DNA of 64,000 nt from Daucus carota subsp. sativus. Lineage: Eukaryota > Streptophyta > Magnoliopsida > Apiales > Apiaceae. The stretch's first letter is position 1, and each line of letters opens with the position of its first letter. Below, one piece after another: positions 38,141-51,100 of the stretch. The position numbers and the translations under genes are program-made. The stretch covers positions 7,867,135-7,931,134 of the forward strand of contig NC_030385.2 of NCBI RefSeq assembly GCF_001625215.2. Reading direction: 5' to 3'. The notes under the pieces are model-generated. The model was given only the letters and a program-made list of their open reading frames with translations. It was not told the origin of the DNA and made no database searches.

Positions 38141-39002
38141 AATATGAATTAATATTTGCCGACTAATTTGTCCAACCTAATTTTGATGACTATTTCGAAA
38201 CAAAAAATCACCTCAAATTAATTGAACCTCTTTTTTCCTTAAGGAAATAATTGACCTCTCTTGTTTCAATACATTAATCAATAATTTCTTAAACTTATGT
38301 CTCTTATTGATCATTTTCGGTATATTATCTATCCAATTTCAACTATATTATCAGAAAAGTTTTATTTTTGTCGTTAGTTTGTGGTCCTGATATAATAGTT
38401 GGATCACTTAAATATAATTGGTGAAAATATTTATATTTTTGTTGTATCTTACTGATATGTTACTAAAATTTTAATGTTAGAATTCCGTTGATAACGTATT
38501 AATAATTTTAAAGACAATAATTTATCCGCAGTTTCTTTTTATTTTTCTAAATAAAATTACATTCCAAATTTTTATCTAAAAGAAGTTTCTAGAAATAAAT
38601 TTTGAACAAGAATTAGTGATCTGGTCGATCTTTTATTGTACCGCTTGTCTTTGTGCCACGGTTTTATTCGTTACCACTTGCCACAAAGGATACAGAGAAT
38701 AAAGATTAAAGAAACCTGTGGGGCCAAGTGTGTAAGTGGAACCCACCATATCACGAAGACAGTCGCCTGTCGCTTTAGGAGCGGCATTCGAGAGCATAGT
38801 CTCCGTAACACGTGAATCTGATTCTACTTTCCACTCCCATTCACTTCCTCTTTCACTCACTTTATCGTATTTTATTTATCATTTCTGTTCCGATTTCTTC
38901 TCTACAAATTTATCTACAAATTCTTACTTGCAAGTAATATAAAGTTTTTATGAAAATCCAAGGGCTCCAAAATCTACTGAGGAATTAGTTCTTAGTTTGT
39001 TA
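38141..39002. other. intergenic, no gene seen
   Basis: AT-rich, with a more GC-rich patch at about 38.64-38.86 kb that contains ACACGTG. The patch looks promoter-like rather than coding. Confidence 0.4.
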
Positions 39003-39228
39003 CTCCCCCACTCCCTTCATTTTTTTGCCTTACTTTTTGTCACGTTTTCCCACACTCATTTTAAGTATAGTTATACAATATATTTTTTATTTTTTTCTGA
39101 ATAAAAATTTGATGTTTAAATTTTTATTCAAAGAAAAAAAAATTAAAAAAAATTATGAAACAATACTTTATAGGTATCTCAAAAAACGTGCAAACAGTGT
39201 ACTAAACTATTCAGAGGGACGAAAAGAG
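39003..39228. mobile_element. Stowaway-like MITE, diverged
   Basis: It begins CTCCCCCACTCCCTTCATT and ends AGAGGGACGAAAAGAG, between TA dinucleotides. Internal arms around 39060-39110 and 39125-39175 are complementary. Its sequence is more diverged than the other Stowaway copies here. Confidence 0.65.
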
Positions 39229-41119
39229 TATTTTACGACCTAATTTTAAGAGTTGACTAGTAATTAGCAAAATAAATAAAATGGAAAGCAGCTAATAAGC
39301 GTTATAAAAAATGGTTCGTCTCCTCTGTTTAATTATCAATACTTGTTTTTATTTGTAAATGCCAATTGTCATATTATAATCTTTTTTATTAATACGCATC
39401 TCAATCTCTCTACATCAAAATGTTAATAAATTTATAGCGGCCTGCTTGTGGACACCTAGGCCAAATCTAATACCATACACATATTTTCTATACAATAAAA
39501 GGTGTCACACCATAAGAAATCCGTCAATGTCGATATTGATTTTCAAATCTGAAAATGTTTCCTACTAGAGGCCGCCTATCTCTAGAAAATTCGGAAAAAT
39601 ACAAAGAAACGAAAATGTGAAAGCACAAGATTCTGTCTAGTCAATTAGCACGAGTTAACATCAAATTAAGTTTCAACGTTAATCTCGATTAAAAGCTTGT
39701 TAGGTCTACATCACATCATGTAATCCAAAACTTGTTTTGTATTTAGTGTCGTCCTGTTATTTTTTTACTTTTGGTCAAGGGAAATATCGGCAATATGTTA
39801 AGGGCTTAAGGCGACACATTCAATGTATATATCACATATTTCAAATTCGATTATTTAAGCTAAAAAATGTGTATTCTTCGCCATGATTTTGTGCTGACAT
39901 TGTGGTCGTTTATTCGTCTAGAAATGCTCAAAATTTGTTCACAATCTGTTGGATTTATCAGAGTCGTTGTCACATGATGTTAATGGACGATAATATATTT
40001 TATATTTTCATGATTATGAAGGAGTATATTTCATGACAAATATATATGTTGGTAAAAGATTAAATATATATAAAAACGTGTGTGACATATTTAACCATAT
40101 CGTATGACTTAGCTAAAAATTCATGAAATAATTGAAACTAATAAACTATGTAAAATGTTAGCCACAAAACATGATATTAGTCCTCCCCTAAATACTTAAT
40201 ATTTAATTATATTTGTCGAAGTTTCACATTTCTATCAGGTTAATATGAACATAATATTATAACATATTTCCAATTCACTAAAATTCTGAGCTATATATTA
40301 AAAAGAATATTACAAACAAAAATCATACAGACATATAAAGATTTAGCATTACATTTGTCCAAAAACTAAGACAACCCCGTTATGTTTGTTATATTTGTCT
40401 AACTTTATGGACAGCTGGATTTATTTCCCATTAAATAATATATATTATTTATAATAATTAAAAAAATAATATAATAGTTTCTAAAATGAAATGATGTACT
40501 CAGGCATAAATTAAACACGGATGAACTTACACAAACCCTTCTTCCATGACGAGTTAGAATCATGTTACTTGTATGGCTTTTTAATAATAACAAATTTACA
40601 AACTAAAATATTTGAGAAATGTATTTTACTCATAATTAAATTATTTTCTTTAAATTAACTCACCCACTAAATCTTCGGATTTGTTGTAATTTCAATTTCA
40701 ATTGGTTCTAGCTCCTTGGATATATTTTTCAATGTGTCTGATTCTCGATTACGTATTATTGCTGTCTTTCTCCTTTCACACTCACATAAAAATTTAAATT
40801 ATCGTTACAGGGTTCCCCATAAAAATCCGAAAATATTCATGAGCAACTAACATAATGGTTCGATTTTCCATATTAAAAAAAAAGCATAATTGTTAGATTT
40901 GGCGCCAAAATCTAACAAACTTTTGTTGAGAATTTAATTCATAGAATTGATTAATGGAGTACCAGTGTCAACTTGTGGGCCCATACTAGGACCAACCTTA
41001 AAAACATTAGTTGGAGTATCCAATCAGACAAGACCCACAAATATAGCACTAGTAAGAGGTATTCTAATTTGATGTTATTGGGTAATCAAAATTGAGTGAA
41101 AGGCGGAAAAAGCAATATA
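39229..41119. other. intergenic, nothing recognised
   Basis: Very AT-rich DNA with no exon, RNA gene or bounded transposon that I can support. Confidence 0.5.
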
Positions 41120-41380
41120 CTCCCTCCATCCAAATTAGATGAGTTTTTTGAGAAAAAAATTTATCTCAAAATAGTTGAGCTTTTCTCTTTTTTAATGCAT
41201 ATTTATCAACCATCTTCCATCTTTACCCTCTTTTATTTATTATTATAATGTACAACAAGCTAATATACAATAAGAAGTCGACACAATAAATATGGATAAA
41301 AATGGAAAAAGAAACATTCATTTAATACTCTTTAATATGTGTGAAATGAGTAAAAAGCTCATCTAAATTGGGACGGAGAG
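41120..41380. mobile_element. Stowaway MITE
   Basis: The ends CTCCCTCCATCCAAATTAGA and TCTAAATTGGGACGGAGAG are inverted repeats between TA dinucleotides. It is 261 bp. Confidence 0.85.
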
Positions 41381-41854
41381 TAGTTCACTTGTGAGTTGTA
41401 ACCACAGTAACCAATAAATTATCAACATAATAATCAAATTAAACAATGATTTGAGGCCACTAATTAGACACGTAGGTTTTAAAATTAAGATTTGATATGT
41501 TCCATTCTCAAACAAAGAATCAGACAACTGAGACCCGAATAAATTCGACAGGCAAGACTTTGAATAATTAGTTTCGGTGTATTTTCTCGTGCTAGTCGAC
41601 GACTGGAACATTGATGACCAATTGATACCAATTTGTTTATATAAATATAATCAATTTATCTCATATAATTATATACGTTTACTATTTGACACGCAGCTTT
41701 TATAAAATATGATTTTAACTTATTTTTAAAGATGTTTTTATTAGTTAAAAGTACGTGCTGCTCTCCCACATATACAATTCAAGGGGACAGAAGGAGTAAT
41801 GAATTTAGGAAGTCCACAAGTAACTAACTGAAGGACCAAAATATGGGTTGAGAG

Positions 41855-42417
41855 CAAGGTTGAAAAAATCGGAACTCGGTCCAACTCGGTTTGGTTCCGA
41901 AAAAATGAGTACTCGGAACTCAGGTGAGTACTCGGAATGAGTAATCGGATAACTAATCGGGTATTTTTTTTAATTAATTTTTTTCTCTCATATATAGTTA
42001 TATACTGATTAATAATAAAACTATCTAATAATATTAATATTTTAATAAAACACTTGAAATAATGAAGTTCAAATATAAGTTAATTGTTTGATAGTTTTTG
42101 ACATAATAATCATTCACAAGTTTTAATCATAAAACACATATATTTTCTAATTAATGTCAATACTTTACCAAAAAAAGATCAAAACATACATAAATTTATG
42201 TTTAGTCTTTTTTGAAATAATTTTCAAATAAAAACAATAAAAAATTGATAAGTCAAACTCGGATATGACCTCGAGTACTCGGAGTCAAACCAAAGTTTGA
42301 CCGATTTTTTAATAAATCGGTTTTGAACCCGATTACTCGGAACTCGGATCGGACGAGGGGTTAAAAACGAGTACTCGGAATGAGTACTCGGCCGACTCGG
42401 CGATTTTTAGAACACTG
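41855..42417. mobile_element. hAT-like MITE with perfect 8-bp target duplication
   Basis: The ends CAAGGTTGAAAAAATCGG and GCGATTTTTAGAACACTG form imperfect inverted repeats. GTTGAGAG is present on both sides (41847-41854 and 42418-42425). The 563-bp body carries many ACTCGG and GAGTACTCGG units near both ends. Its terminal type is the same as that of the 27486-27678 element. Confidence 0.88.
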
Positions 42418-45400
42418 GTTGAGAGTAGCTCAAATAGTAAAATTTTCCTAAAATTCAAATTCTCAGACATATGAATACGATTCTCTGAAAAATATTCATC
42501 TATGTTTTTAGAAATCATGGTCATGTTCTTGTGAAAGCAACATAAGTGTAATTAAGAATATTCACAAAATTTATAATATATCACGCAACCGTTGATGGTT
42601 CACATAAATCTCAATTCCAATATAAAACTTTTGTTTGTGATGGACACAGCTAGTCCATCATCTTTGAATACAACTAAATTTATATAGCTTTATTCAGTAC
42701 TTAAAGTTTATTCCTAATTTTCAACACTACGAAACGCATTTTCATCACTCATATCATGTTACACAAAATGTGCAAGTCCTGAAACCTATCTTTCCTGCAA
42801 TGGCTTACAAGATGATAATTATTGATAGGCTTTAATCAAATGTACCAGCAATTTCGTCCTTGTCGTCGGTGCTGTCACACCAAGCGCCTCATTGAACCTT
42901 ATAATTAAGACTCAACTTTACTATACTTGTGAAATTTAATTCCACGTCTTTCAACTACCATTACAGGCTTTACAGCACCTTAGTGAATTTAATATCCTGA
43001 ATTCATGTTTAAAGGGTGAAAAGGCCCCGGATATCACAAAACACACAAGTAATGTCCAAAATAACAGAGTTGGAAAAAAACGACTCTAAATATCATTTAT
43101 TAACGTCGGATAATCTACTCTTTCCATTTTTGGAAGAAAACGCTAGATCGTGTAAACGCTATACGAAGTAGCTTTCTGCTCTTTTAACCCCAACAAAAAC
43201 TACACCGAGGTACCATTTTCAATTAATAACAACAACTTTACATGATATATCGTTAATAAGTGATATTGGAGAACATTTTTTCAGATTGTGATATTTGGAA
43301 CATTAATGTTTTAAATTGTGATATGACCACCCGTTTAAAGGTTAAAAAGGAGTGAGATGCTGGTAAAGTTTGGGTTTTCTAAAAGTATAGTGGGGGGACT
43401 ATATTATTTACCTAGCTAGATATCATATCATATCTAAGGTACCTTTATCAGAGAATTTCAATGAAATTGCAATGAGTAGTCTACTTTAAAACCATGAAAT
43501 TAGTTGTGATAGGTGGTGGAGTAAGCCTAAAGATGAACAAAAGCAGATCACAGCTTCTTATTGCATTTTGAATCAAGAACCCTACCCACCCCACTATGGA
43601 TGAATTCTATAATCTGTTGATAAAAAAAAAAATCAGTAAAGTTGGGAAACTGTTCCAACACTTCTCTCACAGCCTTGAGATACAGACTGGTGGTGTTAAA
43701 GTGTAAACATCAGCTTCCCCCACTAGCATATTAATATCCATGTGTTAAGATGATCAAGACTCTCCTCCATGAGAGACTTTGGTGCACATTGTGGCTGCAA
43801 ACCAAACCCAACTCTCCCCATCTCTGATACCATCATTATGTTTTTACCCTTGTTTTTGTGTGTGTGTGTGTGCCCCCACTAAACAAAAAGACATGAATAA
43901 TTCTAGTGGTTAACTTTAGTATTGGTGCTTAATGTAGACACCAAGGAACAATTGCATAACATCAAGACAAAGTACTAGTAGTGGGCACACATGAAATGGT
44001 ATCTTACAGGAGATGGGGGGTTATTTTATTTCCACTGGATAGATGAGATAATGTGGTCAGATTTCACAGGCCTGGAGAGTTAAACTATTCTCATGTAATA
44101 ATCACTAGTCAAGACTATAATAGATGGATGTACTGTATTGCCAATCTTCTTTACTTTTTTTCCCTATCCTCCTTTTTTGAAAGCAGCACATTCAAACAGT
44201 GTAGCAGACAAGGACTTGGACTTGAGTTGAGACTGACATAACAAAGAATCAGCCATCACTACAAATGAAGTAAATGAGAGACACATTTGGTATGATAATC
44301 AATATGGAAATATGCATTATTTTGTGTTGTCATTAGCTCAGCCCCTTAATGCAGAAATTACCTGGTCCACCAGTAATGGACCATATGGTTTTCCCATCCA
44401 AAATTGATCCCAGAGTTTTATGGTCATCGTCATGATCATGAAATGGTCCCTTCTCTGTACCCTTTTAAAGAGGTATTTAAAACCAAAACTTACGTCTATT
44501 TTTCATCCGTCTCAGTCTTGCTAGGCTGGTTTCCATATAGAATTATCGTGTTTGAGACGTCTGAGAACATAAACTTTAGAGAAAAATTTCAGGTAATTGA
44601 TCTAGAAGCAATAGACTGTCAAAATCAAGAGACCAATTCTTATACGGATCATAAAGCAAGGGTTCAATTCTCAAATGGCCAAAACTCCAGATCCTGATTA
44701 TCAAATTATCATTCGTCGTTACAAAAAATTGGTAATAGCATGTGCTGCTTAGCAAAGGAAGTACAGAAGATGCGATTTGGTCATATAAAGTTCAACTGTT
44801 CTAGTTTAATTGGAAATCTGGTGCCAAAGTACCATATATTTTTTACCTACTATAGGACAATTATAAAAGTACATAGAAGGTAGACAAAGCAAAGTGCTTA
44901 AAGTCCCCTAAACTTATATCTGACACAGTTTGTACTATGGGAGATAAAATAAACATACCATACATGTCACTACAATTGTTAAAAGCTCCAAGTTCTGTGA
45001 TTTACATTGTTGATTGTGCTATACCAGCAGAAAATTTCCAGGTTGTTATATCAAACATGGACCTGTCAGAACAAAAGGGGCCAGATGATACAAGAAAACA
45101 AAAATAATTTAATGCAGAATGGGTCAGATAGTGGGATCAATCATGAACTGTGATTTTGGTTTCACCTGCTAAAGAGCCATTGAATGTGCTTAACCAAATC
45201 TGATATTTTGGGTCTTTATTAGTGACACTGATTGCATGCATGTGCCCTATGTATGCACTGTCCTATAAGTAACAGGACCTGACAACTATGTGTAAATGAG
45301 TAGATACATACATTAACAATTATGAATGCTCAAGCACACTAGTGCAACAGAAATAAGGAAAATGTTTTATTATAGTCTGTCACTTTTGGGGCATTTAGAG

Positions 45401-48091
45401 AACAAGATGCATAATTCATGGAGCAAGCAATGCACTAAAATGTTTTGGTCATATAAACACTTGAAAACATACCCATACATTACAATTCCTTTGTTTCTTC
45501 CCAAGGAAAATGATCTAGAAGTGAGCAACCATGTTTTAATTATTCCTTGTATGGTATTTTAAGGCATTCAGATCTAACAAAAGAAGTTGTATAGTCTGCT
45601 TATGCTATGTGTGTGGCTCACCATTTGTCAGACTTTAAATACCAAATTATATAATTAAGACTTGATTCAAAACAAAAGCGTCAGTTACATAATAAAGCTA
45701 AATACCAGCATCAATGTAGCAATATATGTTAAATATGCCAAGAGTATTCAAGTTGGACCTCAAGATAAAACTAAAAGTCTGATACTACTATACAAAGATC
45801 TAGTTGATTGCATACATGAAACAAGTATAACAATAGAAGATAGTCCACTTTTGAAGAAATGCTATTTTGACGATGCTCAAGGAAAAGATGCACCGGAGAT
45901 ATAAAGTAAAAGTAGTTACCTTGTTAGAAGGGCTTCCCTTTTCTTTAACTTATTGCGGTCCACCAGTAAAGGTTAAATTCTTTATGCAATCGAGTGGCTT
46001 AGCTGAAATTTCAATAGAATATATCACAGGTATTAAGAATATACAGAGCACTTTTGCAAATATTTGCATAATGGCAACCATATTGCAAAAAGTCACATCA
46101 TGTGAAAATTATCATCACTTAATCAAATTACAGTTTTACATTAGTCAATTAATTGAAGGGATGCAGTGACTCTAAAGTGTTGTGGAATTACTTGCAAGAT
46201 CTTATAACATAATGTGGTAAAATTGACGAATGGACTCTCAGAATATAGTTTGCATTGCAATCTTCACACACACAAACCTTGGGTTGGAAATATACAATTT
46301 ACCACAACTGAAAACATTTCATTTCAAGCTCGAACTAAAGATAACAATTAAAGAATAAACAATATAATTAATATTCAAACCAGTATATGATAATATACAT
46401 ATTCTTAAAAGTACACATTGAAATAAGCACTCCAATCGAAGTTCACCATCTTAAAATTATGAAATTAATATTAAGTGTAGATGGGAATGCACAAGACACA
46501 AGCCTGGGCTTTTCCCCATTAATTGATTTTGGCCGCCTGAGAAACAACTTTAAGAGAAAAAATACGAGAGAAAATGTTGACATAAGATATACAGGGTGAA
46601 TGTTTACGTTTTGTCTAAGTTTATTCAAAATTACTGCGAAAACAATTGTACAAACAGCACCAACACATTCACTTCAACCAAGCTGGTTAAACTCTCAAAG
46701 AAAGATAAAAGATGGCGGTCGTTTCTTTTGCGAAGATAAATTGATAGGCAAATACATGATGTTGATTAATATAGAAACCTTAAAATTCTGGGAAGTAACG
46801 AAGAATCTAGTAACTCGTCATTGTAAGATTTACACAAATATGAGCAAATTTAATAAGGACTTTCTATATGGGTAAAACTTATTACCCGCTTACTTTACAA
46901 GCATCATAAATTGGAAAAGATCAATCTACAATTTGTGGATAATGCCAATTTCTGCATCTTCTAGTTCATTCATGAATAAAGACACTATTAAACAAAAAAT
47001 AAAACAGCAGTAACATGAAGTATATAAGAAGAGTTCATAACTAAGTAAAAGGACACACATTGCTCCACAAAATTGATTGTAAGAAAGATGATACTGGAAC
47101 ACAAGCTTGCAGTGGATTACAAACAGGACAACATGAGGTAAAAAAGATCAGCAATATCATGTATCCTGAATCACGAACCATCACCAGCTCACTCGACTTG
47201 GAGGACTGCCAAGCTAATACAATACGAACCATCACCAGCTCACTCGACTTGGAGGACTGCCAAGCTACTACAATGACTACAGGCAATACTCTGAGTCAGT
47301 TGTATACTGATATGGAACAATTGTTAGAGAAAGAATCATGAATTTAGGTTAAGGTGAAAAAATCACATGGATCTGCGTTATATTGATTGGCCGGATTTGC
47401 ATAGAATGTGCTTAAAAATCTCTTTTTGCCTGGGAACACAGCTATGTTAAGCATGCTATCGACATGAAAAGTGTCCAAACCACTTTAAACCATGACCTAT
47501 ATTAATTATTTTTCTTTTGGGGAGAGAGTTGTAATTAAAATTAGTTGCATCACTTGCCGACTCGCTTAATGCTAAAATGGCAGGAACAAGCAACACTGGG
47601 TTCTAAAGCTTTGATTTCTAGAGCTTAAATGTGCATTGTGTGAGTCTTGGACAAAATACAATAGAAACCTCTCATCCCAGAAACTGTAATTCAACAGGCA
47701 GGAACACCTCAAGCCTAAAATACTACCCTTTCCACAATCATCAATTGTTCTGACAAGTCAGAAAAATGTAATCAGACGTACTCGAATAGAAAATTATGAT
47801 ATCATGATATATTCAAGCAACATTTTCATATAGAAACATGTGACGGCGGCTTCCTAGCGCACATGTCTTTGTCCCTTAAAAAACAACTCTGGAAAATGTG
47901 AGCCTTTTGAAATTGGTGTTGAAGTTTCTTGTACCTAATTGTTCTTGGTAGGTATCATGATTATATTATTAAGCCCCTAACGCAGAGGTCAGAGAATCTA
48001 ATTCTATAGCTCGCATCGTGGGGCAGCTGCAGAAGTCCACCCCTGTTAGATCAGCAACTCGTGCTGAGTAGAAGTAGTCCTTTGTCTGTTA
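42418..48091. other. 5.7 kb without an assigned gene
   Basis: Less transposon-like and somewhat less AT-rich than its surroundings. Several modest plus-strand open stretches follow one another (about 45662-45904, 45867-46169, 46387-46599, 46600-46875, 47060-47341), but I could not connect them into a recognisable protein by splicing. A good acceptor and donor pair on the minus strand (about 46002 to 45920) encloses a segment with stops in all frames. A non-coding transcript or a worn gene are both possible. No known microRNA sequence was seen. Confidence 0.3.
47174..47275 (+). repeat. 51-bp tandem duplication, multiple of three
   Basis: Two adjacent 51-base copies starting CGAACCATCACCAGCTCACT differ only in the last few bases. 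They lie inside a 93-codon plus-strand open frame (47060-47341), where each unit encodes 17 residues (RTITSSLDLEDCQA plus three). The length being a multiple of three could reflect coding constraint or chance. Confidence 0.9.
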
Positions 48092-48321
48092 CTCCCTCCG
48101 TCCCGGTGAATTGTATACGTTCACTATTTGCACGTATTTCGAGGCTCTTATAAAGTATAGTTCCATTAGTTTATTTTTGAAATTTTCTTTTTCTGAATAA
48201 AAGTTTAAACATCAAACTTTTATTCAGAAAAAAAATAATTTAAAAATATATTAGGGAGCTATATTTTAAAAGAGTCTTAAAAAGCATGCCAAAAAGTAAC
48301 AATTGAATGGGACGGAGGAAG
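48092..48321. mobile_element. Stowaway MITE
   Basis: The ends CTCCCTCCGTCCCGGTG and AATGGGACGGAGGAAG lie between TA dinucleotides. The internal arms of this 230-bp element are strongly complementary. Confidence 0.88.
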
Positions 48322-48370
48322 TACAAGAAAAGAGCCCCTGCCCTTCTATTTAATGGACCCAAGTCGTGCC

Positions 48371-48592
48371 TCAAGAGTCAAGACAGGTCAAAATGAAGCC
48401 TTGCCTGAATGTAGTCCTCGGCGCTCTGGCTGTTCCCCTGCTCCTATCCACCAATTGAGACTTCTTAAGAGAATTATTTAACTGTGTCAGCTCCCTTTCT
48501 GGAATTGTTAGCCTCCATGAGGAGTCTTCAACATATCTATGTTTGTTCTCTATCACAGTACTGATAGCAATCATGTATACTAGGAGATTCAT
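48371..48592 (-). other. unassigned 73-codon open frame
   Basis: The frame (VEDSSWRLTIPERELTQLNN in its middle) sits in a patch more GC-rich than its surroundings, next to a Stowaway MITE. I do not recognise the product and cannot see linked exons. It may be a fragment of a spliced gene or chance. Confidence 0.2.
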
Positions 48593-48919
48593 ATTCTTAA
48601 ATTGACAGTCTCAATTTGCTACTTAAAGGGAAAATATCAACCCACTCGGGGGAGTGTATTATGAACCTCGCCTAACTGTACTAGCTACTTTAAAATCAAA
48701 ACTCAAGTATTTAGCAAAAAAACAAAAGTTCTACAAATTTACTTCTAACTGCCAAAAGTGGACAACTGACAATTAAATGCAATCCGTCATGTAATAACTC
48801 AATTTAACCTTAAATAAAGTGTTAATTAAATGTTTAAACTTGTTGCATATCAAATTCTTAGCACAACTGAAGCGGAAAAAAAAGTTGAGTAAAATTTGTA
48901 TAAATCATAGATAAATAAA

Positions 48920-50179
48920 GGGAAAATAGATTTTTTTGCCACCCAACTTATTATTTGTTTAGAAACCTACCACTGAACTATAATTTTTTTCTTTTTTGCC
49001 ACTAATGTTAGGTTCGGATTTTTTTTTTGTCACTAACGTTAGGTTCGGATTTGATTATTAACACTATGTTATTCTTTTTAAAGTTAATTGCATTTGGCAT
49101 CCCTTTGATTTCAGCATGTTACACATTGCACCTAATAATTTTGGAATAAACACTATACAGCCCCTTACTTTTAGCCCGTAGACACTTTACACCCTTTCCA
49201 TTATCTTCTGCCGTTACCGTTAATTTTTGAAGGGGCATTTTGGGAAATTTTATTATATTTAATTAAAATCAGACCTTTATTTAAATTTTCCGACCATCTG
49301 AACGATATTTTTCGGAAATCTATTTTTCGGTAGTCTGCAATATAATAGTGATCTGTGTCTATATCTTTATATGTAGTACTCCATACGTGTCCTAGGTGGT
49401 TTATCTTAGAGGACGAGAGTATGGATTTTTTTTACTCAGAAAGTAAATCTCAAAATTAATTTATGGAACTATATTTATAAAAAGTGGGAACCTTAAAATA
49501 CGTGACAAGTAGTAGTAAAGAACTATAAAGTCAAGTCATACTATATTTTTGTGGAGTCTTAAAATAATTCATAAAACTAAATTTTTTAGGTTCTTAAAAT
49601 GCCTGTTAAACTCTCGTACTTCAAGGTAAACTAGCTAAGGGACATATAGATGATTGTATATAATGTTATAGACACATATCATATCACTATAATATTGCAG
49701 ACTACCATTATATTTTTATAATGCTAAAAAATAACATATTGTTTTTTTTTTGAAACCAAAAAATAACATATTGTTAATAATCAAATCAAAACATAACGTT
49801 AGTGACCAAAAAAATCCAACGTTTTTTTAAGGAAAAAAAAACCAACATTAAATTTTATTCAGAAAAAATAAAATAAAATAATTTTTGAAATTTTTTGAAG
49901 TCTCAAAATACGTGTTCAACTCTCGTCCTCCAAGGTAAACTACCTAGAACACTACATAAAGATATAGACACATATCAGATCGCCATTATATTGCAGACTA
50001 ACACTATATTTTAATAATACTAAAAAAATAACATAGTGTTAATAATCAAATTCGAACCTAACGTTAGTGACAAAAAAAGGTCCGAACCTAACATTAGTGA
50101 CAAAAAAGAAAACATTTATAGTTCAGTGGTAGGTTTCTAAACAAATAATAAGTTGGGTGGCAAAAAAATCTATTTTCCC
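48920..50179. mobile_element. Mutator-like fold-back MITE
   Basis: It starts GGGAAAATAGATTTTTTTGC and ends with the exact inverse. Inverted arms of about 150 bp are nearly perfect, and weaker complementarity continues inward (49330-49420 against 49920-50010). A perfect 9-bp target duplication, ATAAATAAA, lies at 48911-48919 and 50180-50188, which is the Mutator hallmark. Parts of the right arm occur twice (49590-49830 and 49915-50140), and about 250 bp of unrelated sequence interrupts the left arm. There is no transposase. Confidence 0.88.
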
Positions 50180-50285
50180 ATAAATAAAAGGATGAATAAG
50201 AAGTAATTATTTTATCACAAAATGGAAATTATTGAATTATAATCTCGTACATATCTACATTTTTTTTGTTATGGTTGATTACAGA

Positions 50286-51100
50286 TAGAGGTGGCAAAAT
50301 GTGGTTTTGGTTTGGTTTTGGTTCTTATAAAGTGGATTTAGTTTGGATAAATGAACCAAAACCATTTCCAAACCATAAATTAATAAATGTGGTTATGGTT
50401 TTAGTTTGAATTATGGGTAAACTAGTTTAATAAGTAAAAATAAGTATTATATAATGAACAAAAATTCATACACTCAAGTGACAATATAATGAATAGTAAA
50501 TATAATAATAGTGTGCGTGGGTGTGTGAGTTGATGTAGTGATTCAAGCTCTTGGCTTCTCCAAGAAAGGTCATGAGTTCGAATCACGGGATGTGCATGTG
50601 TTGTAACTCGCAAAAAGAAAGAAAGAAAGAAAAGAACATAATAGTGTGTGTGAAGAGTTATAAGAAATCTTAAAAGTGAGAAACAAATGTAGTTGTCATG
50701 AGTTCGAATCACGGGATGTGCATGTGTTGTAACTAGCAAAAAGAAAGAAAGGAAAAAAAAAGAACATAATAGTGTGTGTGAAGAGTTATAAAAAATATTA
50801 AAAGTGAGAAACAAATGTAGTTGTCATGAGTTCGAATCACGGGATGTGCATGTGTTGTAACTAGCAAAAAGAAAGAAAGAAAGAAAAAAGAACATAATAT
50901 AGTGTGTGTGTGTGTGAAGAGTTATAAAAAATCTTTAAAGTGAGAAACGAATGTAGTTAGATCCATATTTTGTGAGAAATGTGAGATTAGAAACCAAACC
51001 AAATCCATTTTCCTAAATGTGATTTCATATGGATCCAAATTCACAATTTTGGTTTGGTTTGGATTGGTTTAATGGTTTTGCAACCATGCTGCCACCTCTA
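50286..51100. mobile_element. hAT-like MITE with triplicated internal module
   Basis: The inverted ends TAGAGGTGGCA and TGCCACCTCTA are flanked by a perfect 8-bp duplication, ATTACAGA (50278-50285 and 51101-51108). GGTTTGGTTTTGG-type repeats lie inside both ends. The centre contains a roughly 127-bp unit in three copies starting near 50571, 50697 and 50825 (each CATGAGTTCGAATCACGGGA). It is 815 bp and has no transposase. Confidence 0.9.
50528..50590 (+). repeat. SINE-like, tRNA-related segment
   Basis: GTTGATGTAGTGATTCAAGC resembles a pol III A box and GAGTTCGAATC a B box, spaced as in tRNA-derived plant SINE heads. The cloverleaf is not complete enough to call a tRNA gene. It sits inside the hAT-like MITE, and only the B-box half has been copied in the later tandem units. 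Confidence 0.45.

Noticed and set aside
43500..44400. microRNA precursor
   Set aside because: I looked for the common conserved plant miRNA sequences on both strands by eye and found none.
50528..50590. tRNA gene
   Set aside because: A-box and B-box likeness only; no full cloverleaf or acceptor stem.
50571..50970. Three repeats about 127 bp apart as a CRISPR-like array
   Set aside because: The whole unit is repeated, with no unique spacers; it lies in a plant transposon.
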